NCBI RefSeq assembly: GCF_014529535.1
Contig: NW_023503555.1
Span: 4,836,001 to 4,900,000 of the forward strand
Reading direction: 5' to 3'
Length of the DNA stretch: 64,000 bases
Origin: Bradysia coprophila
Taxonomy: Eukaryota; Arthropoda; Insecta; Diptera; Sciaridae
The translations under genes and the position numbers were made by a program. How positions within the stretch are numbered: position 1 is the stretch's first letter; every line of letters begins with the position of its first letter. Of the stretch, positions 23,892-37,975 are shown in pieces. The notes beneath the pieces were generated by a model that did no database searches, was not told the DNA's origin, and was given only the letters and a program-made list of their open reading frames with translations.

Positions 23892-24986
23892 TTGTGAATG
23901 TGGTCGAATGGTTATGATCCAATTTGTGACACAACAAGAATCGTTTCAAATTTTGGGGGACGTTATTTATTGGCCAATAATTGATAGCGTTGGATTGCGT
24001 TCCACTCTTATATACCGATTGGGTGTCACATTTATGTCACTCTTTAAAATAAAAATTTGGAACCTCGTATGCGTATGTTCAACGCACTCCAAGAACAGGC
24101 ACGAAAACAGAATTAAATAAGAAGCCTCCACGACAAAGTAGTCCAAAATTGTCATATAAATTCAGTTTTTTTTTATGTTGTTACTGCGTTACGGACGTCC
24201 CGTACAAAATAAGAGGCCAAATGACCGTTAAAAAAATCGGTTCTTGCGCCTGTTATTGGAGTGCGTTGGTATGTTGCATAATAAAATTTGCAAACATAAG
24301 ATGCTTTTGTTTAATGTACTTCAAGCATGTGCACTAAACCTTGACAGTGTGTCACACAACTGAAGCTGTCGACTATAATCTTTTGGTTGAAGTGCGTTGC
24401 TCTGTTGCATAAATCGTTGTATGAATCTATAACTTCACCCACATTCACCTTGTCATCTTTTGTAAATTTTCGAGATTTTTTGATAAAATTTTATCGAATA
24501 CTTATAGGCTCTACGTCCGGAGCCGGAGTAGGTTCGCCGTTACGTTACGGATCAATTGATCCACATCACAATTCGAACCGTGAAGGGGGGAGACAATTTG
24601 CGCAATAGTATTGAAATAAAACGCGACAGCGGATATGTATTCGAATCACAAAACAAAAATGGAATGCAAATTTTATTTCGATCATCATCATAAATTGGAA
24701 CAAACAAAAATATATTTTTTTTAAACAAATTTCGCTAGATAGATTGGTGTTTGAGTAACTCAGTTTCTTTCTTCTTCTTCTTGCTTTCTTTCTTTTCTAA
24801 ATTAAAATTATAACTTCAGATAAAACGATTCGAGTAAAAACATAATAAATTTCAAAAAAAAAACTTAAACACAAAGAGATTAAATCAGTTAACAGGATTC
24901 GATAATAATTGTAATTGTTGGTTGAGATTCCTAAACATTTAAGTTAAAACTTTTTGTTTTTTTGTTTCATGTTCTAATATATTTTT
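23892..24986. other. Intergenic and 3' flank of RCHY1
   Basis: No gene seen. TTTATT (AATAAA on the minus strand) at 24672-24677 could be the RCHY1 polyadenylation signal. Confidence 0.45.
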
Positions 24987-27900
24987 CTATGCCGATGTAG
25001 ATGGATTGTCTGCAAAAGAAAGCCAGCACCATTATTAACGAGCAACGCTAATCGCAGTTTCGTTCTATTTTACCTTTAGTTTTGCTGAGACTCCACGATC
25101 TCTTTTTAATGTTCTGCGATGTATTGTATCCACCGCAGAAGCTGCACTTTAGTCCAACAAAATGGAATTTTGCCGTTGATTGCTGGTAGGAAAATGAAAA
25201 CACTTTATTAACCCATTAACCTTCTAGTCAAATGTTATCGGAGAACGTTGACCAAAATAAGCGATGTGTATCAAATTTTGCGAATTTTAAGGTCCGTGAT
25301 GGCGTGTGCGGAAAACGTAGATCATCGAAAACTATGTCCGGGCATGTGGTTGATGGATCCGAGGGAGCCCGGGAAGAAGTCCCCCCGGACGACTTTAACT
25401 TTCCGATGGTCATAACTCGGAAAGTTGAGAGTATTCTTGAAAACAATGTTCTAGCGGAATGTAGAGCTTTGAAAACTCTACAAAACTACCGAAGAAACCG
25501 ATGGTCCAAAAGGTGCCGCTGCCTAGATTGCCTAACATCGAAAATCTGACCTTATGGTTTTCGACTTATATTTCCTGAGAGACAAATGATTATGTTTAGT
25601 TTGTGGTATGAGGTGGTAGGGGAGGTCGAGCACTACCAGTACACTAGGCATGTCCCGGGCGGAAATTCACCCGAAACAACTTTTTCACAATTTTTGAATG
25701 GACTTTTTAAGAGTACCCACATCGCCCGCGAAGCCAGTGAAGACACTGTATCCGGTGCTGCTGAGTCGAGGACACCTTGGCCAGTAAGTATACATAATAT
25801 TCCATGACAGTAGCTGAACTCTTTCACAAAATATTTGTGGCATTCGATGTGGCACATGTATTGAAACACTATACTACGAACTTCAATTTTTCGTAAATAT
25901 ATCGAAAAATGTGTATTTGCAACGAAATCGACTTCTTATTACTACTCGTGGGTCAAATAACTAATAAAAGTTTTAAATTGTCATTTTTCCCACAAATTCC
26001 CACACTTTATTCGGATTTTGTAGTACAAACTACTGAAGTAATAGATTCGGTGTCAAACAACTATATGAAATAGTTTGAAGGACAGAAATAAATTCAAATT
26101 GCGCAGTAGAGATGTGCGGGTTGGTCCAAAAAATCTGGCAACACAAAAGCTCAAAGAAAAGAAAATTTTTACATAGAGAGGAACCTTTTTAGAGTGTAGC
26201 ATGTGCGGTCGTCTTATGCTAAAATCCGATTAGGCGCTTACGCTGTTTTTCCGGTTGGGTCGGGCTTATTCGAATTTCATAAGCCTGTTGGATTTTCACT
26301 GGTTGAATTTCGGAAATACATAATGGGACGGATGGCTTCGGGTGGGGTTAGAACTATAGTCTAATCGAACTGTATCCCGTAATAACAAGCACGAAAAACT
26401 GGAACTTTCATCGCTCATTCCAGGGAAATCCATCAGTATCAATGTACGATCGAGGCCTTTACCATCATGACCTCTCGTGCATTTTCTCTAAAAGCAACGG
26501 CTTAAAAGCGTTAGGCCTACGACAAAACATTTTTTGACTTGCTCCGAGATTCATTTTTGGACCTGGGTTGACACTAATGAGCGGAACAGAAAAAAAAATC
26601 CGAGGAACATAAGCTGCATGCGAGAAAGGATATTCACTCAAACATTAGAATTCACTGAATTTGTCGCGTTTACATTCTCAAACGACGGTTTTCTCGTAAT
26701 GTGATGATTCTGACGACATCAAAACAGCTATGAGAACGCAAGGAGTGAACCAGGATAAAAGGAAACTTGTATCTGTGTGTCGACCATGAAACATTAAAAA
26801 CTTTCTTGAAAGCGTTGGTAACAAATTATTAGGGCCGGGCGCGTGTAAAACGATGGTTTAAGATAAACTCTCGCTTTGACAGGAGATGTCCAGTCATCAT
26901 CCCGACACACAATCTTTTACTTCGCTACAGTTTTGACGTTCGTTTCGGTAAATGGGGACAGAAACCTCAACGCCCACGTAAGTCATTGATCTCGATAGCT
27001 GCAATTGATAACGTTACGGCAAATGTACACTCACCTTACAGCAATCGTTACAGAAGATGTTGACATTGCAATTTTCATAAGACTTTGGAACTGGAATGTT
27101 TCGAGCTTGAGCATCTAGGTAGTCCCACAATTTCTGCATATCAATCATTGATGTTTGGCATGTCGGGCATACATAATGGCCCGAAGCGAGCTACGGAACA
27201 CGATGGAATTCAGTTAGATGATGGGTCAGGAAATATTTGTCGCAAAAAAAAAGTAATTTCCTTACCAATTGATCGAAGCACATTTTGTGCAGTAAATGAC
27301 CACAATCTGGAATGTGACATGGAATTCTTGACGTATGAATATCACCTAAACACACTGGGCAATTGGACCGAGATATGTTTTCGACACACTGGAATGACAT
27401 CCGCAAATTATTTCAATTCCATCTTCCCATCTCTCAACCGCAAATTTACCTTATGTCCTTCGATCTTCAACTGAACCGGTAAGCACATGTTGCACACTTC
27501 ACAATGGAAAAAATTGTTTCGGCCACCGATTCGACATATACCGCACCCATGACAGTGGTACTGATCCTTATCTTCGTCGTCGAACAGATTGCATATCAAA
27601 CATGTGTACTGAAAGTGGGGAAAGTCGTGCCATTCGACAACAATTTGCAACGTTGAACGATCGGTCGAAATTACACATACCTTTCCGAAGCGGACGTTAC
27701 AATTCTCGCATTCGGCCTGGACTTTTTGTCGCGTGTCACATTTGGAACAGATGAGTTCGGTTAAGGTTTTCCTATCGAAATGATGATCCTCGTTTTCATC
27801 ATGACAGTAACGGCACTTGTAGAATTTACCACAGCATGGGGTCTGGAATGGATGGAAGAGAATGTACTCAGATGCAATGGAATTATGGGCGGGATCATGC

Positions 27901-29684
27901 GAATGGAATTTTTTTTTTAATGTTGAACTAAGGTTTCGAAAGATTAAAATGCAATCCCTCCAGAGTCTAATGATTTAGGGTTAAATGAAAGCAATTCCCG
28001 AAGGAATTAAATTTTAATTCCGAAAAAAAAGTTCGGTCGCGTACTGTTAATCCCTAGAAGATTAAGATCTACGTTCATATTGTTGTCTATGTAGCCTCGT
28101 CCTTTAATTTAAGAAATATTAATCTATTACTTCTTCAGTGTTACCATACGCTTGTGAAACATAAAAGAATACTTGCCAGAGCACACCGCTTATTCTTATT
28201 ATAACAGCCGATAACAGCTGACTATAATCATTTCAAGAAGGTTAACGTATAACTTTCAACTCAATTTTCATCAAGGTCAATGAATACATCTGCAAGCAGT
28301 GAATACAATACAACAACAACAAAACTCTGATCTCAAACAACGTTTCTCATTCACTTTTTTTGAAATGTAAACCACTGCAAAGACTTGAATCAATTTTAAG
28401 TCGATGTGCACAGGGAACCAGCGATCACTCGCGCTTATGAATACGGTAAATAAGCAATAAAAATAGATCGTTAAAGAGCGTACATTGTAATCAACATCAC
28501 TTAATGCGACCACACAAAGAGAGTGCAACTTTTAATATTTACACCAGACCGTTTAGGAAGTTAAAATCGGTACTCAGCGGTAAGTTGCGGTACACCACTA
28601 CTGAGTTGTTACACTTGGTAACTTCGTTGTAAATTCCAATGCAAATTCCGTGTCATAGCTGAATGCTCAGGGCGCCGATTCTCATGCTTGCCAAGAGCGG
28701 TTTTTACTTGTCGTAATGTTTGAGATGACAACCTGTCTCGTTACGAATTCTTCAATGCATGAGAATGTGTCCCTACTGTACCAGCGAGCTTATGCCGATG
28801 ATTTCAATTGCCTATTGTTCGACTCGATCCCTCGAATCATTGAATCCAGTTCCTTCCCTCAGGGAATCGTTTTCTGAGAATGTGAACTGGACACAATTGA
28901 TGAATGTCTGAACAGATGAAATCGTTGAAATTCTTAGGCTTATGACTACTCACTACTACACAACGCTGCTCGTTAAAAACTGACGAAAATTCGAGCTCGA
29001 TGAGCTCATGGCCGAAGTCAAAGAACTCAATGAAAGTGTAAAACAGGTATGGTCCGCCCGGAGGACATAAAAATTTGATTTTCGTACTTAAACGCACTCA
29101 TTTTCATATTATTTTGACATAAAATGTGAGTGCGTTTAAGACGAATTCGCCGATCGACCATACCTGTTCTAGACTTTCATTGAAAGAACTGGTATTTAAA
29201 CACTGGACACAAACATTTTCAACAAACGAAGTAGCAGACTATTACACTAGGGGATGCGCTTGTAATCCTGTGAAAGATTAATTTTGTACGAATTGCTTAC
29301 AGCAACAAAGTCGAATCTTCTACTCTCAATGGTAATCAGTCGTATAAACAGCAGCAACTTAACATACCAAACAATAAATCATCGTGATACGTGACGATGT
29401 ATGGGCACCGCGACTTCAATGCGGGGTTATTATACCGATGTCGAGTGAATATGAATTTAACAGAACAATCAACCCGACCAATCTAAAGTGACCAAGACCA
29501 ATCAAACACTCACCACGAATTTGGCACGTCGTTTATAATGAACACATCCAGTCGATCCATCCTCTTCAGATTCAATTTCGAGATTCTTCAGTTCGGTATT
29601 CAATGTTGCCTCACAATTGTTATTTTCGATGGTTGAACTATCGGTTGGATTGGTTTCCAATTTGTCAATTTCAGCATCGGCCAT
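24987..29684 (-). CDS. RCHY1/Pirh2-type E3 ubiquitin ligase (CHY, CTCHY, RING)
   Basis: RCHY1 is a RING E3 ligase known in vertebrates to target p53 and other regulators. Minus-strand coding exons are 29514-29684, 27681-27842, 27450-27608, 27266-27388, 27035-27190, 25074-25182 and 24987-25009. All have GT-AG junctions and compatible phases, giving 300 aa. The CHY zinc finger runs from GCVHYKRRAKFV into TPCCGKFYKCRYCHDENEDH (about residues 46-120). The CTCHY finger contains DQYHCHGCGICRIGGRNNFF (about 120-165). The RING contains CPVCLGDIH...CGHLLHKMCFDQL then CPTC (about 165-220). The C-terminal zinc ribbon has FCNDCC and CSFCGGYNTSQ. Order and spacing match the vertebrate protein. The N-terminal ~45 residues are acidic and variable. 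The start chosen is the first true ATG (MADAEID), with A at -3. Introns of 1.67 and 1.89 kb contain repeats, including a MITE at 29028. Confidence 0.93.
29028..29182. mobile_element. MITE family A, copy 1 (8-bp target duplication)
   Basis: A 155-bp palindromic element lying in the first RCHY1 intron. It begins CAATGAAAGT and ends with the inverse ACTTTCATTG, and has internal AGGTATGGTC / GACCATACCT blocks. It is flanked by perfect AAAGAACT copies at 29020-29027 and 29183-29190. The same family recurs at 39361, 41723 and 42115. Confidence 0.88.
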
Positions 29685-31741
29685 ATTCAATTGCTTTAGT
29701 GTCTGGCGTTGGAAATGAAATAAAATGTTGAATCGTGTGCCGTTTAATAAAACAAATTTGTAATTACAAGAATAATATTAAATTAGCTGAAAAGTTAGAA
29801 GTGTACATGGTGTGTACACATATCGCTCTATGCATACAATATCGAAATGGTACTGCGCGAGTGTGAGTTACGATATATACATCGAACGAAAAGTTTTTTT
29901 TTCCTGTCCTTTCAATATTTGAAAAAGAAAAAAGATTGAATTTTGGCCACTAACCTTTAAGTTTGAATTTATTTTGTTGGTCGACCGCAACTTCGATTCA
30001 TATTTCCACTAAACCTAACAGATCAGACGGTATCCTTGTTTTCGGATTGTACGATTAAATTAAAACAGTAAAAGTAGATCTTGTTGCTAATTTCATTTTA
30101 AAACGCAAATCGAAGAAGGAAAGTTTTAATTTAAAGATATCCGTAATTGAGTACACATGACAGATCTTAGGTACAGAGAGTAGTCGCGTCTGAGTATGGA
30201 GAATGGAAAAAATCCACAGACAAAACATCGTGATGTTTTGTTTATCTGATGGTCCCAGTCGAGAAAATAATCTGATCTGGTGGTCGAGTTATGGATCAAT
30301 ATTTTTCCACTACAAAGTGGTGCATTATTCCCCTGAGCTAAGTGATTAGATCCGTTTAGCTGAGACTGAGAGTTTGTTTAACCAATGAAAACTCTGTCCA
30401 TGTTTTATTGTTTGAACGAACTGTCACATAAAGTTCCAATCGCAGTCACTATCAGTAAACGGCGTATATGCGTTGGAAGATAGAGCGGAGCGAATCGTAT
30501 GAATCCTTAGCTATATGAAGAAGTGACTTGAGTAGGTTCGAAAAGTAATTTCACTGGGAACGAAAAGTGATATCATTGGAACTAAAAGTAGAAGAAAATG
30601 TGAGAGAAAAGTTGTTGTTTTGGTCCGCCTGAATGAAAACTTTTTTTCATCCTGGAGTACCAAAAACGTCACATTCACTCACCAAATTTAGTACCGAAAG
30701 AGCAAAATTCTCCCCTACTCTTTTCTCTCAATTTGCATTCCCGCTTATGTCATTTTCGATCCTATGTTTATTATTTGCCAGATGTGTCAATCGTTGTATG
30801 CACGCGAATATAGTTTTTTTTTATAAGTTTATAAGGATTGCTTTCGGCGTTCATACGGACTGCTTTCGGCATTACATGCACTTGGTACAGATTTATTTTT
30901 TCTTTCTCTTTGAGTTTTCCCACTTCAACTTTTTGTTTAAGTAATTTGATGTCTTAGGCTTGAATAAGGGATGTGACCCACTTCTAACTAAAGGTGTTAT
31001 TATAAAGCTCATGAAAAGTAGTTGCTTTCGCACTAATTTATTTTACCGGAAACGGATACACATTTAAAGCAAAACGTTTCCGCTAAAACGTAATTTTTAA
31101 GATTACCGCCGTCATTTTATTTCTACTGGGTCATCTCTTCTGCAACTCACGTTCCACCAAACGACAATATTGTTGTTTGTTTACATGATTGGTCATAAAT
31201 TTTTTTTCATAATTTTGGTTGCTTCGACGAATATTTTAAGTCAACCGATAAGTGAACTGTTAAAAACAACACAAGAAGCACATTTCCTCACAAAATCTGA
31301 ATTAAATCACACCGAAATCACCGAAATTATGACATTTTCACAACAAACACTACATTTTTGTGTTGGCGATTTGACGTTTGAAAAACTATAATCATGTTCC
31401 GATGAACGACTTTTACGATGATTTTCTTCGTTAAACCATATTTGACTAAGTTCAAGGTGGATGTGATTTGGGTGTGAAATTGAGTGGGAAGTGCTATTTT
31501 CATAGATTTTCTTTTTGTAAAATCTTTTAAATGAGACAATATTTTGAGGATGCCCGATGTACGAGTTTCTTATTTTTCGTATTTCTATTGATATTTGACA
31601 AGAAATCGCGAATAAAATCGATAAGTCCCTCCCTTATTCTACTAACAAAAAACCGCTCCGTTTTTCCTCCGTTTAGCTAAACCATACGCTCTTTTCTATT
31701 GTTTAAAGTGTAAACGGTGTAAACGGAGAGAAAACCGAGTG
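29685..31741. other. Intergenic, RCHY1 upstream region
   Basis: Presumed promoter and 5' UTR of RCHY1 near 29700-30000, then AT-rich sequence without supported genes. Confidence 0.5.
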
Positions 31742-32116
31742 CACTGATAAAAAAATTTACGTCCAGTATGTATGAAATGGATGGCAGACAGCTTCATTTC
31801 TGCCTTACTTCGGATATGTATATTTCAACGTCTGACATGTATATCCAACGTCTGACATGTATATCCAACGTCTGACATGTATATCCAACGTCTGACATGT
31901 ATATCCAACGTCTGAGATGTATATCGTACATGTCCGACGTATAGTCATACGTACTGCTCGTGACTATCCGTGTCACTCGTATGTTTGTACATCGAACATG
32001 TACGATATACTTGCCAGACGTTGGAAAATACATATCCGAAGTAAGGCAGAAATGAAGCTGTCTGTCAGCCATTTCATACATACTGGATGTATGTTGACGA
32101 ATTTTTTTTATCAGTG
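31742..32116. repeat. Fold-back element with internal 20-bp tandem repeats
   Basis: The ends are CACTGATAAAAAAAT and, inverted, ATTTTTTTTATCAGTG. Inside them long arms match, e.g. GACAGCTTCATTTCTGCCTT near 31787 against AAGGCAGAAATGAAGCTGTC near 32042. Between the arms (about 31811-31926) the unit AACGTCTGACATGTATATCC is repeated about five times. No clear target duplication and no coding capacity. Confidence 0.8.
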
Positions 32117-32430
32117 TGTTTTTTTGTATGTGAAAATCAAGTCTTAAACTGTTCTATCAGAACCTTGACTATTCTTCCACATCGGCACAAAGTTGACATT
32201 TGCGAAGTATCTCTCTGCGTCCCTTAGATACAATACTTTGCATTTGAGTATGCATGGTATGCGTGCATATTATTTTTATTATCATGAATTCCATAACATA
32301 TGATCGCTGGGAATATTTTGACATTATTTAAATGCTCTCTCTCTATTTTAATTGAATCTTTAAACAAAAAAAAAGTACACAAAGTTTCGACGTTTGTCTT
32401 CAATCGAAATTGTCGGATAAACAACTTACG

Positions 32431-35400
32431 ATGAACTTTGACGATATTATTTATGTGTCGCTGTTAGTGAGCTGTATTTTATTCGGCAAATTCTACAATC
32501 AATTCGATAATGGAAAAACCAAAAAAGTTATTGGAACAACCTTTGGACTAGTTATAATTTTCGTGGTATCTGGGCGGCATATAGTGCATCCGTTGGTTCG
32601 TATATTATGATTTTATTCCATTCATGTTGAACAATATTTCTTCGGCAATTTCAGGTTTCTTGTCTCGGATGTGCACTATGCATTTTGTTTGTCAATAAAA
32701 GGTAATTTATATTGTTTAATGATCTATGTTGGCGGAGGTTAAATCGTTTATTTATATTAGAATTAGAATTGTCATGAGAAAATATTATAAAAATTTTTAA
32801 TGTTGAGTCAGTTGAGTTGAAGACAATCATCGAATATGCTTAGCAACGCTTTTATCATTCTGAAACCATATAGACACTATGTTGTACTCAAAATTAAACT
32901 TTTAAATCCTATATACAGCATTCAAATCCCTAGCAGATGATGAGACGTAGCGAGAAATCCGCTAAATAATCACAGTGCTGTTGAATAGAATTCAGCTGAC
33001 ATTTGAATGTACTTCTGATAAATATTTTTGGGCATTATTAATCAGCTCTGAGCCCTGAACAAGGTTGCACCAATATATTTTTTTATTTGACGGTTCCACG
33101 GATCCCATGACACACAATGCTACAGGTTGAGTAGTAGAAAACTCCGGTGGAGATTGGAATTCTGATATCAATGGTATAAAAAATTCGTTCCATGGATGCA
33201 AGGGAAGCTTGCCGAACCTTCTGAAAATCGTAATTTGAGTCTCCGTCAGCTTCCCTTACATCCATAGGACCATTTTCTTACACCATTGCTATCGCAATTC
33301 CAACATCTACCGATTGCAACCCAAATCAGTGTTCTACCACTCACTCTGTGGTCTTTAATGCCATGGTATTCGTGGAACCAGATGGTGCGGTTAATTAATA
33401 ATAACGAGAAATATCAACGGTGCATTCAAATGTTAATTAAATTCCAGTCGAACGCACCGTGGACAGTTTAGGAACGCTACCTTTACCTTCCCTGCTATTT
33501 ACGTGCTTTAGGATCATCTCTTTGTTTTGTGGTGAACTTTCTCCTAACAAATTCTCATTTCACAGACATTGCCACATTGCAAGTTTTGCATTCATGTTCA
33601 CGTATTTGATATTGTTCCGAATGATGGATACATTCGGATACAGTGCACCATCCGGACACACAAACATGGTGCAAATGATTCTAACACTGAAGGTATATTC
33701 TCGGAAAATTTTACTTTAGTGCTCTAAGGAAAGTTTTCCTTTTTCCAGCTTGTCGGACTGGCTTTCGAACGGAATTTGGTACTGTGCCATTCGGATGGAA
33801 AAGAGAACGGTGAGGAAAGGGATGCTCTTGAAAATATCACATTCGTAGACATTTTTCACTATTCGTTCAATTACATCGGCGTGCTAACTGGTAAGCAATT
33901 ATATCGACCGATTACTGTCTATATCAGCCCTATCAGGTCAACTTTTCTCGCCTTCCCAGGACCCTATTTCCGTTATCGTACGTTTAACGATTACTTTACT
34001 TTGCCGTTTAAACATCGTGCAAACAACATCGGCGCAACAATAAGTAAAATCACTTTGATTCCATTGTTCGCTGCAGTGTATTTACTCGTCAGCTACTTGT
34101 GGCCGTTGAGTGTAAGATGGACGCATGTCTGGTAGAGTTTGTCATGTTGATTTTATGCTCATTTTCAGTACACCGATAATCCGGAGTTCTACAATGAACG
34201 TTCGACATTCTATCGTCTGATGTATGTGTGGCCACTGTTTCTAACATTCCGGATGCGCATTTACATTGGCATCACGCTTAGCGAGTGTGGTATGTGTGGT
34301 TACCGATCTACAAACAACATCTTGACCATGTTACTAAAATCGAATTTTGTTTAGTTTGTACAATGGCAGGTTTCGGTGCATATCCCGTTGATGCTGACAA
34401 TGCCCCTGGTTACGGACCGCGGAAGGAGTATAAATCATTAACGGCGTAAGTTACCAGTTTTCTTTTTGTGAGTTAAAATCGTGATAAAATCACAACACTC
34501 CCCTCCGTTAATTGCAGTGAGACCGGCAAATATTCATACGATTTCGAAACGATTCATAACGTCGATGCGTACACAACCGACACATGCTGGACATTCCGTG
34601 AGGCAATGAAAAGTTGGAACATGTGCGTACAATACTGGCTAGCCATGAATGTCTACAAACGTTTTCCCAGCAAACAATTTCGGTTCGTCCCGACTGCCAT
34701 TCATAATTCAATCGAATTCGATCCTAACCGCCTCTTTCCATCCATTTTCACAGAACTCATGCCACTCTTCTTGTTTCGGCACTGTGGCACGGTGTGTATC
34801 CGGGTTACTATTTCTGCATTTTTGGAGCACCGTTCTACCTACCGATCGAAGACATTTACAATAAACTCATCCGGAAATCGGCCGAAGGATTCAGACTGCA
34901 ATGCATTAACGTTGCCTTTTGGATATCGAAATTTTTTGCATTTTCATATCTTGGAATTGCCTTTCAACTGCTGACCATTGACAGGATTTGGTTTTACTAC
35001 AAGTAAGTTTGCTCCTGACAAAGTGACCTAAGAGGCTAAGACTAAAAATGAGGTTCAAATGGGAGGGACCTCGGGTCCGAACTTGTGGAGTGGAGATGGC
35101 TTTTGCGCATGACCTAGGATCGTATGAGTCATTTATGACGAATTTCAAGCAATGATGAGAGATTTGCAAGCTCCTGTGACATCAACGTCAGAGCCTTTGT
35201 TAAAGATCGACTTGACTGCTAGTATTGCTAACCTTGCTTCTAATAATACTGGAAATGAACATGATCCCTAATTCTACAACAAGTTGTTTCTTAGATGAAT
35301 CTATTCTCAGCTACTTGATTTGATGATGAAACGGACGTTGCTCCACTGATGTCCAATTCTCTCTATTTTTCATTTCAGTTCCGTGTATCACTTGGGATAC

Positions 35401-35544
35401 ATTTACTTCGCAGTGATGTTTATAATCGGAAAGGTTTGCCTCTCAATGCAAAAGCGGCCAACATCGACCAAAAATGATCGAACTAAGTCAACGACACCGT
35501 TAGACAATGACAGTACAACAGGGAAGACCTCCAAGTTAGATTAA
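32431..35544 (+). CDS. frj: MBOAT7-type lysophosphatidylinositol acyltransferase (farjavit orthologue)
   Basis: A multi-pass ER membrane enzyme that re-acylates lysophosphatidylinositol, preferentially with arachidonoyl-type chains, in the Lands cycle. Ten coding exons: 32431-32595, 32655-32701, 33566-33692, 33749-33890, 33960-34111, 34169-34289, 34355-34445, 34518-34682, 34754-35002 and 35379-35544. Phases all match, giving 474 aa; vertebrate MBOAT7 is about 472. Family landmarks are GPYFRYRTFNDY, AGFGAYPVDADN, the MBOAT asparagine in SWNMCVQYWL (Asn316) and the catalytic histidine in SALWHGVYPGYY (His349). The first donor (GTTCGT) is weak but is the only one keeping the frame. Start is the first true ATG. 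Intron 2 (864 bp) holds an old inverted repeat. A decayed copy of part of exon 9 lies at 39755. Confidence 0.94.
32992..33440. repeat. Diverged inverted repeat in intron 2 of the acyltransferase gene
   Basis: The reverse complement of about 33000-33180 aligns with about 33280-33440. Shared blocks include ATTAATAAT, CATTCAAATGT, ATTCCAA and CGTGGAACC (TTCCACGGAT on the other arm). Both arms retain partial open frames with similar residues (e.g. STTQPVAL and STTHSVVF), so they may derive from a duplicated exon or old element. The source is not identified. Confidence 0.5.
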
Positions 35545-37724
35545 AATTTAGAATTAATTTTGTTAACCTTTCACAGACGGCAAGCATATATAACGTACGG
35601 TTGTTGATGTAAGCAGGTTGCCATCGGATTCATAGAAAATCTATTACTTCATTAGTGTTAACATTTCGCTCTATGAGATCTCATTAACCATCAATCTTAT
35701 AATTTTGTCGTCGCCAACAGATAACAGATGACTTATAGCCGTCCGTGAATGGTTTATTTAACTTAAGGCCTTAAGCACATATTTTGATAGGAGCGGTCGG
35801 AGCAGTATCATGAGAAAGTTTTTCTGCTTCAAGATGAATTCAAACATTGACTTGCAAAGATTTTGTTACTTTCGTTCCGTCTCTCTCTTCCATTGTAAAA
35901 TTGTAAATAACACGAAATCGATAAATTGTCCTCTTGGCTAAGTAATCAATTGAAACATTAAACATACCGTCATCGATCATAATGTCAATGTCAAGCAGAG
36001 AAGTGATTTCACTTCTACAAGGTTTCGGCTGCATGGGAGAGAATTATCTCAAAAATCCATTCAGACTGGGCAGATTCTCTCATACCACATACAACCCATT
36101 CATTATGCGCGTTCTACCCGCTGAGACGGAGAGTGAGCTGCCGGTATCATTTCTCCGATTACAAGTTGCTATAGCGTTATCATCATCATTATGTTGCCAT
36201 ATCGTAACTCTTCACATCGAGAGGAAAACTGCTCCGGAAAGTCATGGTACAAGGACCAGAAAAGTCACTATACTGCGATGCACGTAAAATCAAAGTCATT
36301 GGCTCAGCTTGACTTTCAGCTTCATACAAAGTCATTGTAGAGCCTTTTCGAAGTAGTTTCCTCCTCGCTTCACATTTAAATCCACCGTTAAATTATGCGC
36401 AAGTTGATGTTTGAGTTCGGAGATATTACTTAAAAAACGATCTCGCAAAATAAATAGGTGAAAGGGAACTAATGGCTTAGAATTGCTGATGGTTGTATTA
36501 GTGGTTGGATTTACCGTTTCTTGTTACATTGAACATTTCACCTTTATATGAGTACAACGAAATATTATAGTCATTAAAAATCCGCTATGTCGGTTACTTA
36601 TAGCTTAGAAGGTGAGCCTACGTTTCAATTCAAACGTATTTCGGATTTTCAACACAACTTTTTACGGGTCTAATGGTTCAATTTAGTGTAGAAAATGTAA
36701 TTTATTTGTAAATTTATTGTTAGAGCGCACTTAACGTTTTACCTCTTCAATACAGTTGGATTAATTTATAGATGATTGTACACTTTAAGGTCAAACTGTT
36801 GCATTTAGTTACAGTAATTTCGGTATTTGGCGTAATTTATAAATTTGTTAACAGAAACATCGAAACAAAATAAAGTTTCTATTTAAAATTGAGGAATTTC
36901 GTTTTTTAAATTTGACTTCAACGTAAGCAGGACGATCGTGCAAACGGGATGACAAAATGGTCGACTAAATTTCTTCACGACAATAGAGCTGGAAGATTTT
37001 CAAAAGTTGCAATTTGGAATAGTCACTCTACTCGCAAAACTACGCTCTTGTTTGAATTTCCTATTTTCTTCCCTCGGTAAACACAAATTTTTTTATTTGT
37101 GCAACGTCAATTTGTTTTACTATTTAAAAAAAAAAAACTCTAAGGAGAAAATACCTATTTTCTCTACTGTCAAAAAGAGGAAAATAGACACTTCCTCCCT
37201 CGAACTGTCATCGGACGTCAACAAAGCGAAGATGATATTAGCACCATGCTAATATTAGCACACGTGTGCAAATAGTATCTCTTGGGTGCTACTGACAGTT
37301 GTGTGAGCGTCACTCTTTCTGATATCAATACTTTTGCAAGTAAAGGAGACCGGAAATACTACACTGCTCTTAACAGTCGTCAATTCCTTTCAAATAAAAA
37401 AATATATGAAAATTTCGAAATATAGGCAAAAAAACACCACCAACAACTCGCGTCACATAGGTAAATAACTAGTTAATATGATTGGTTTAAGCTTGTAAAT
37501 GCTAGACCGCCGTCGCGGTGTGATCAACCTTATTTTCTTCCCTCAGTAGACCATGAGATAATTGTGTTTTGTTACCGACTCTCTCCATTTATTAATTCCC
37601 TCTCAAATTCATTTACCATCAACAGGCAAGCATAATTGACTTATCCAACCCGCACTGCCTACTACGATAACACTTTGTTCATGTTTTCAAAAATGGTATG
37701 GGGCATGAGTTCTGCGAGTTTGTA
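35545..37724. other. Intergenic with dispersed repeat fragments
   Basis: A minus-strand open frame at 35840-36034 ends in a beta-strand-like pattern (YRFRVIYNFTMEERDG) but has no start context or partner exon that I can support. Sequence around 36220-36370 is a diverged copy of 42350-42620. No gene is called. Confidence 0.5.
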
Positions 37725-37975
37725 GAATTTTGTGTGAAAAGTGCGGCAGGATCGGACAGAATTCTGCGGATTTTTTGCGATGATTTTACAAATAAACAAG
37801 ATCTTCACAGTGACGACTAATATCCCGGGAGGTGAAGGTATGAAAATCAGACCTTTTATAGTCAAGTATGTGTCAGCCAAGTACCTGTATCTGCGTGACA
37901 CGTGATCTCCCCAAAGTTTTCGGGCTTGGAAACGATTGCCTGCACATATTATATATCACATCATCAAACTCTTCA

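Noticed and set aside
27085-27474. 129-codon plus-strand frame
   Set aside because: Lies across the RING exons of the minus-strand RCHY1 gene and runs through their splice sites.
35840-36034. Possible exon of a small secreted lipid-binding type protein
   Set aside because: Only a single short frame with a beta-strand look; no start, signal peptide or partner exon could be supported.
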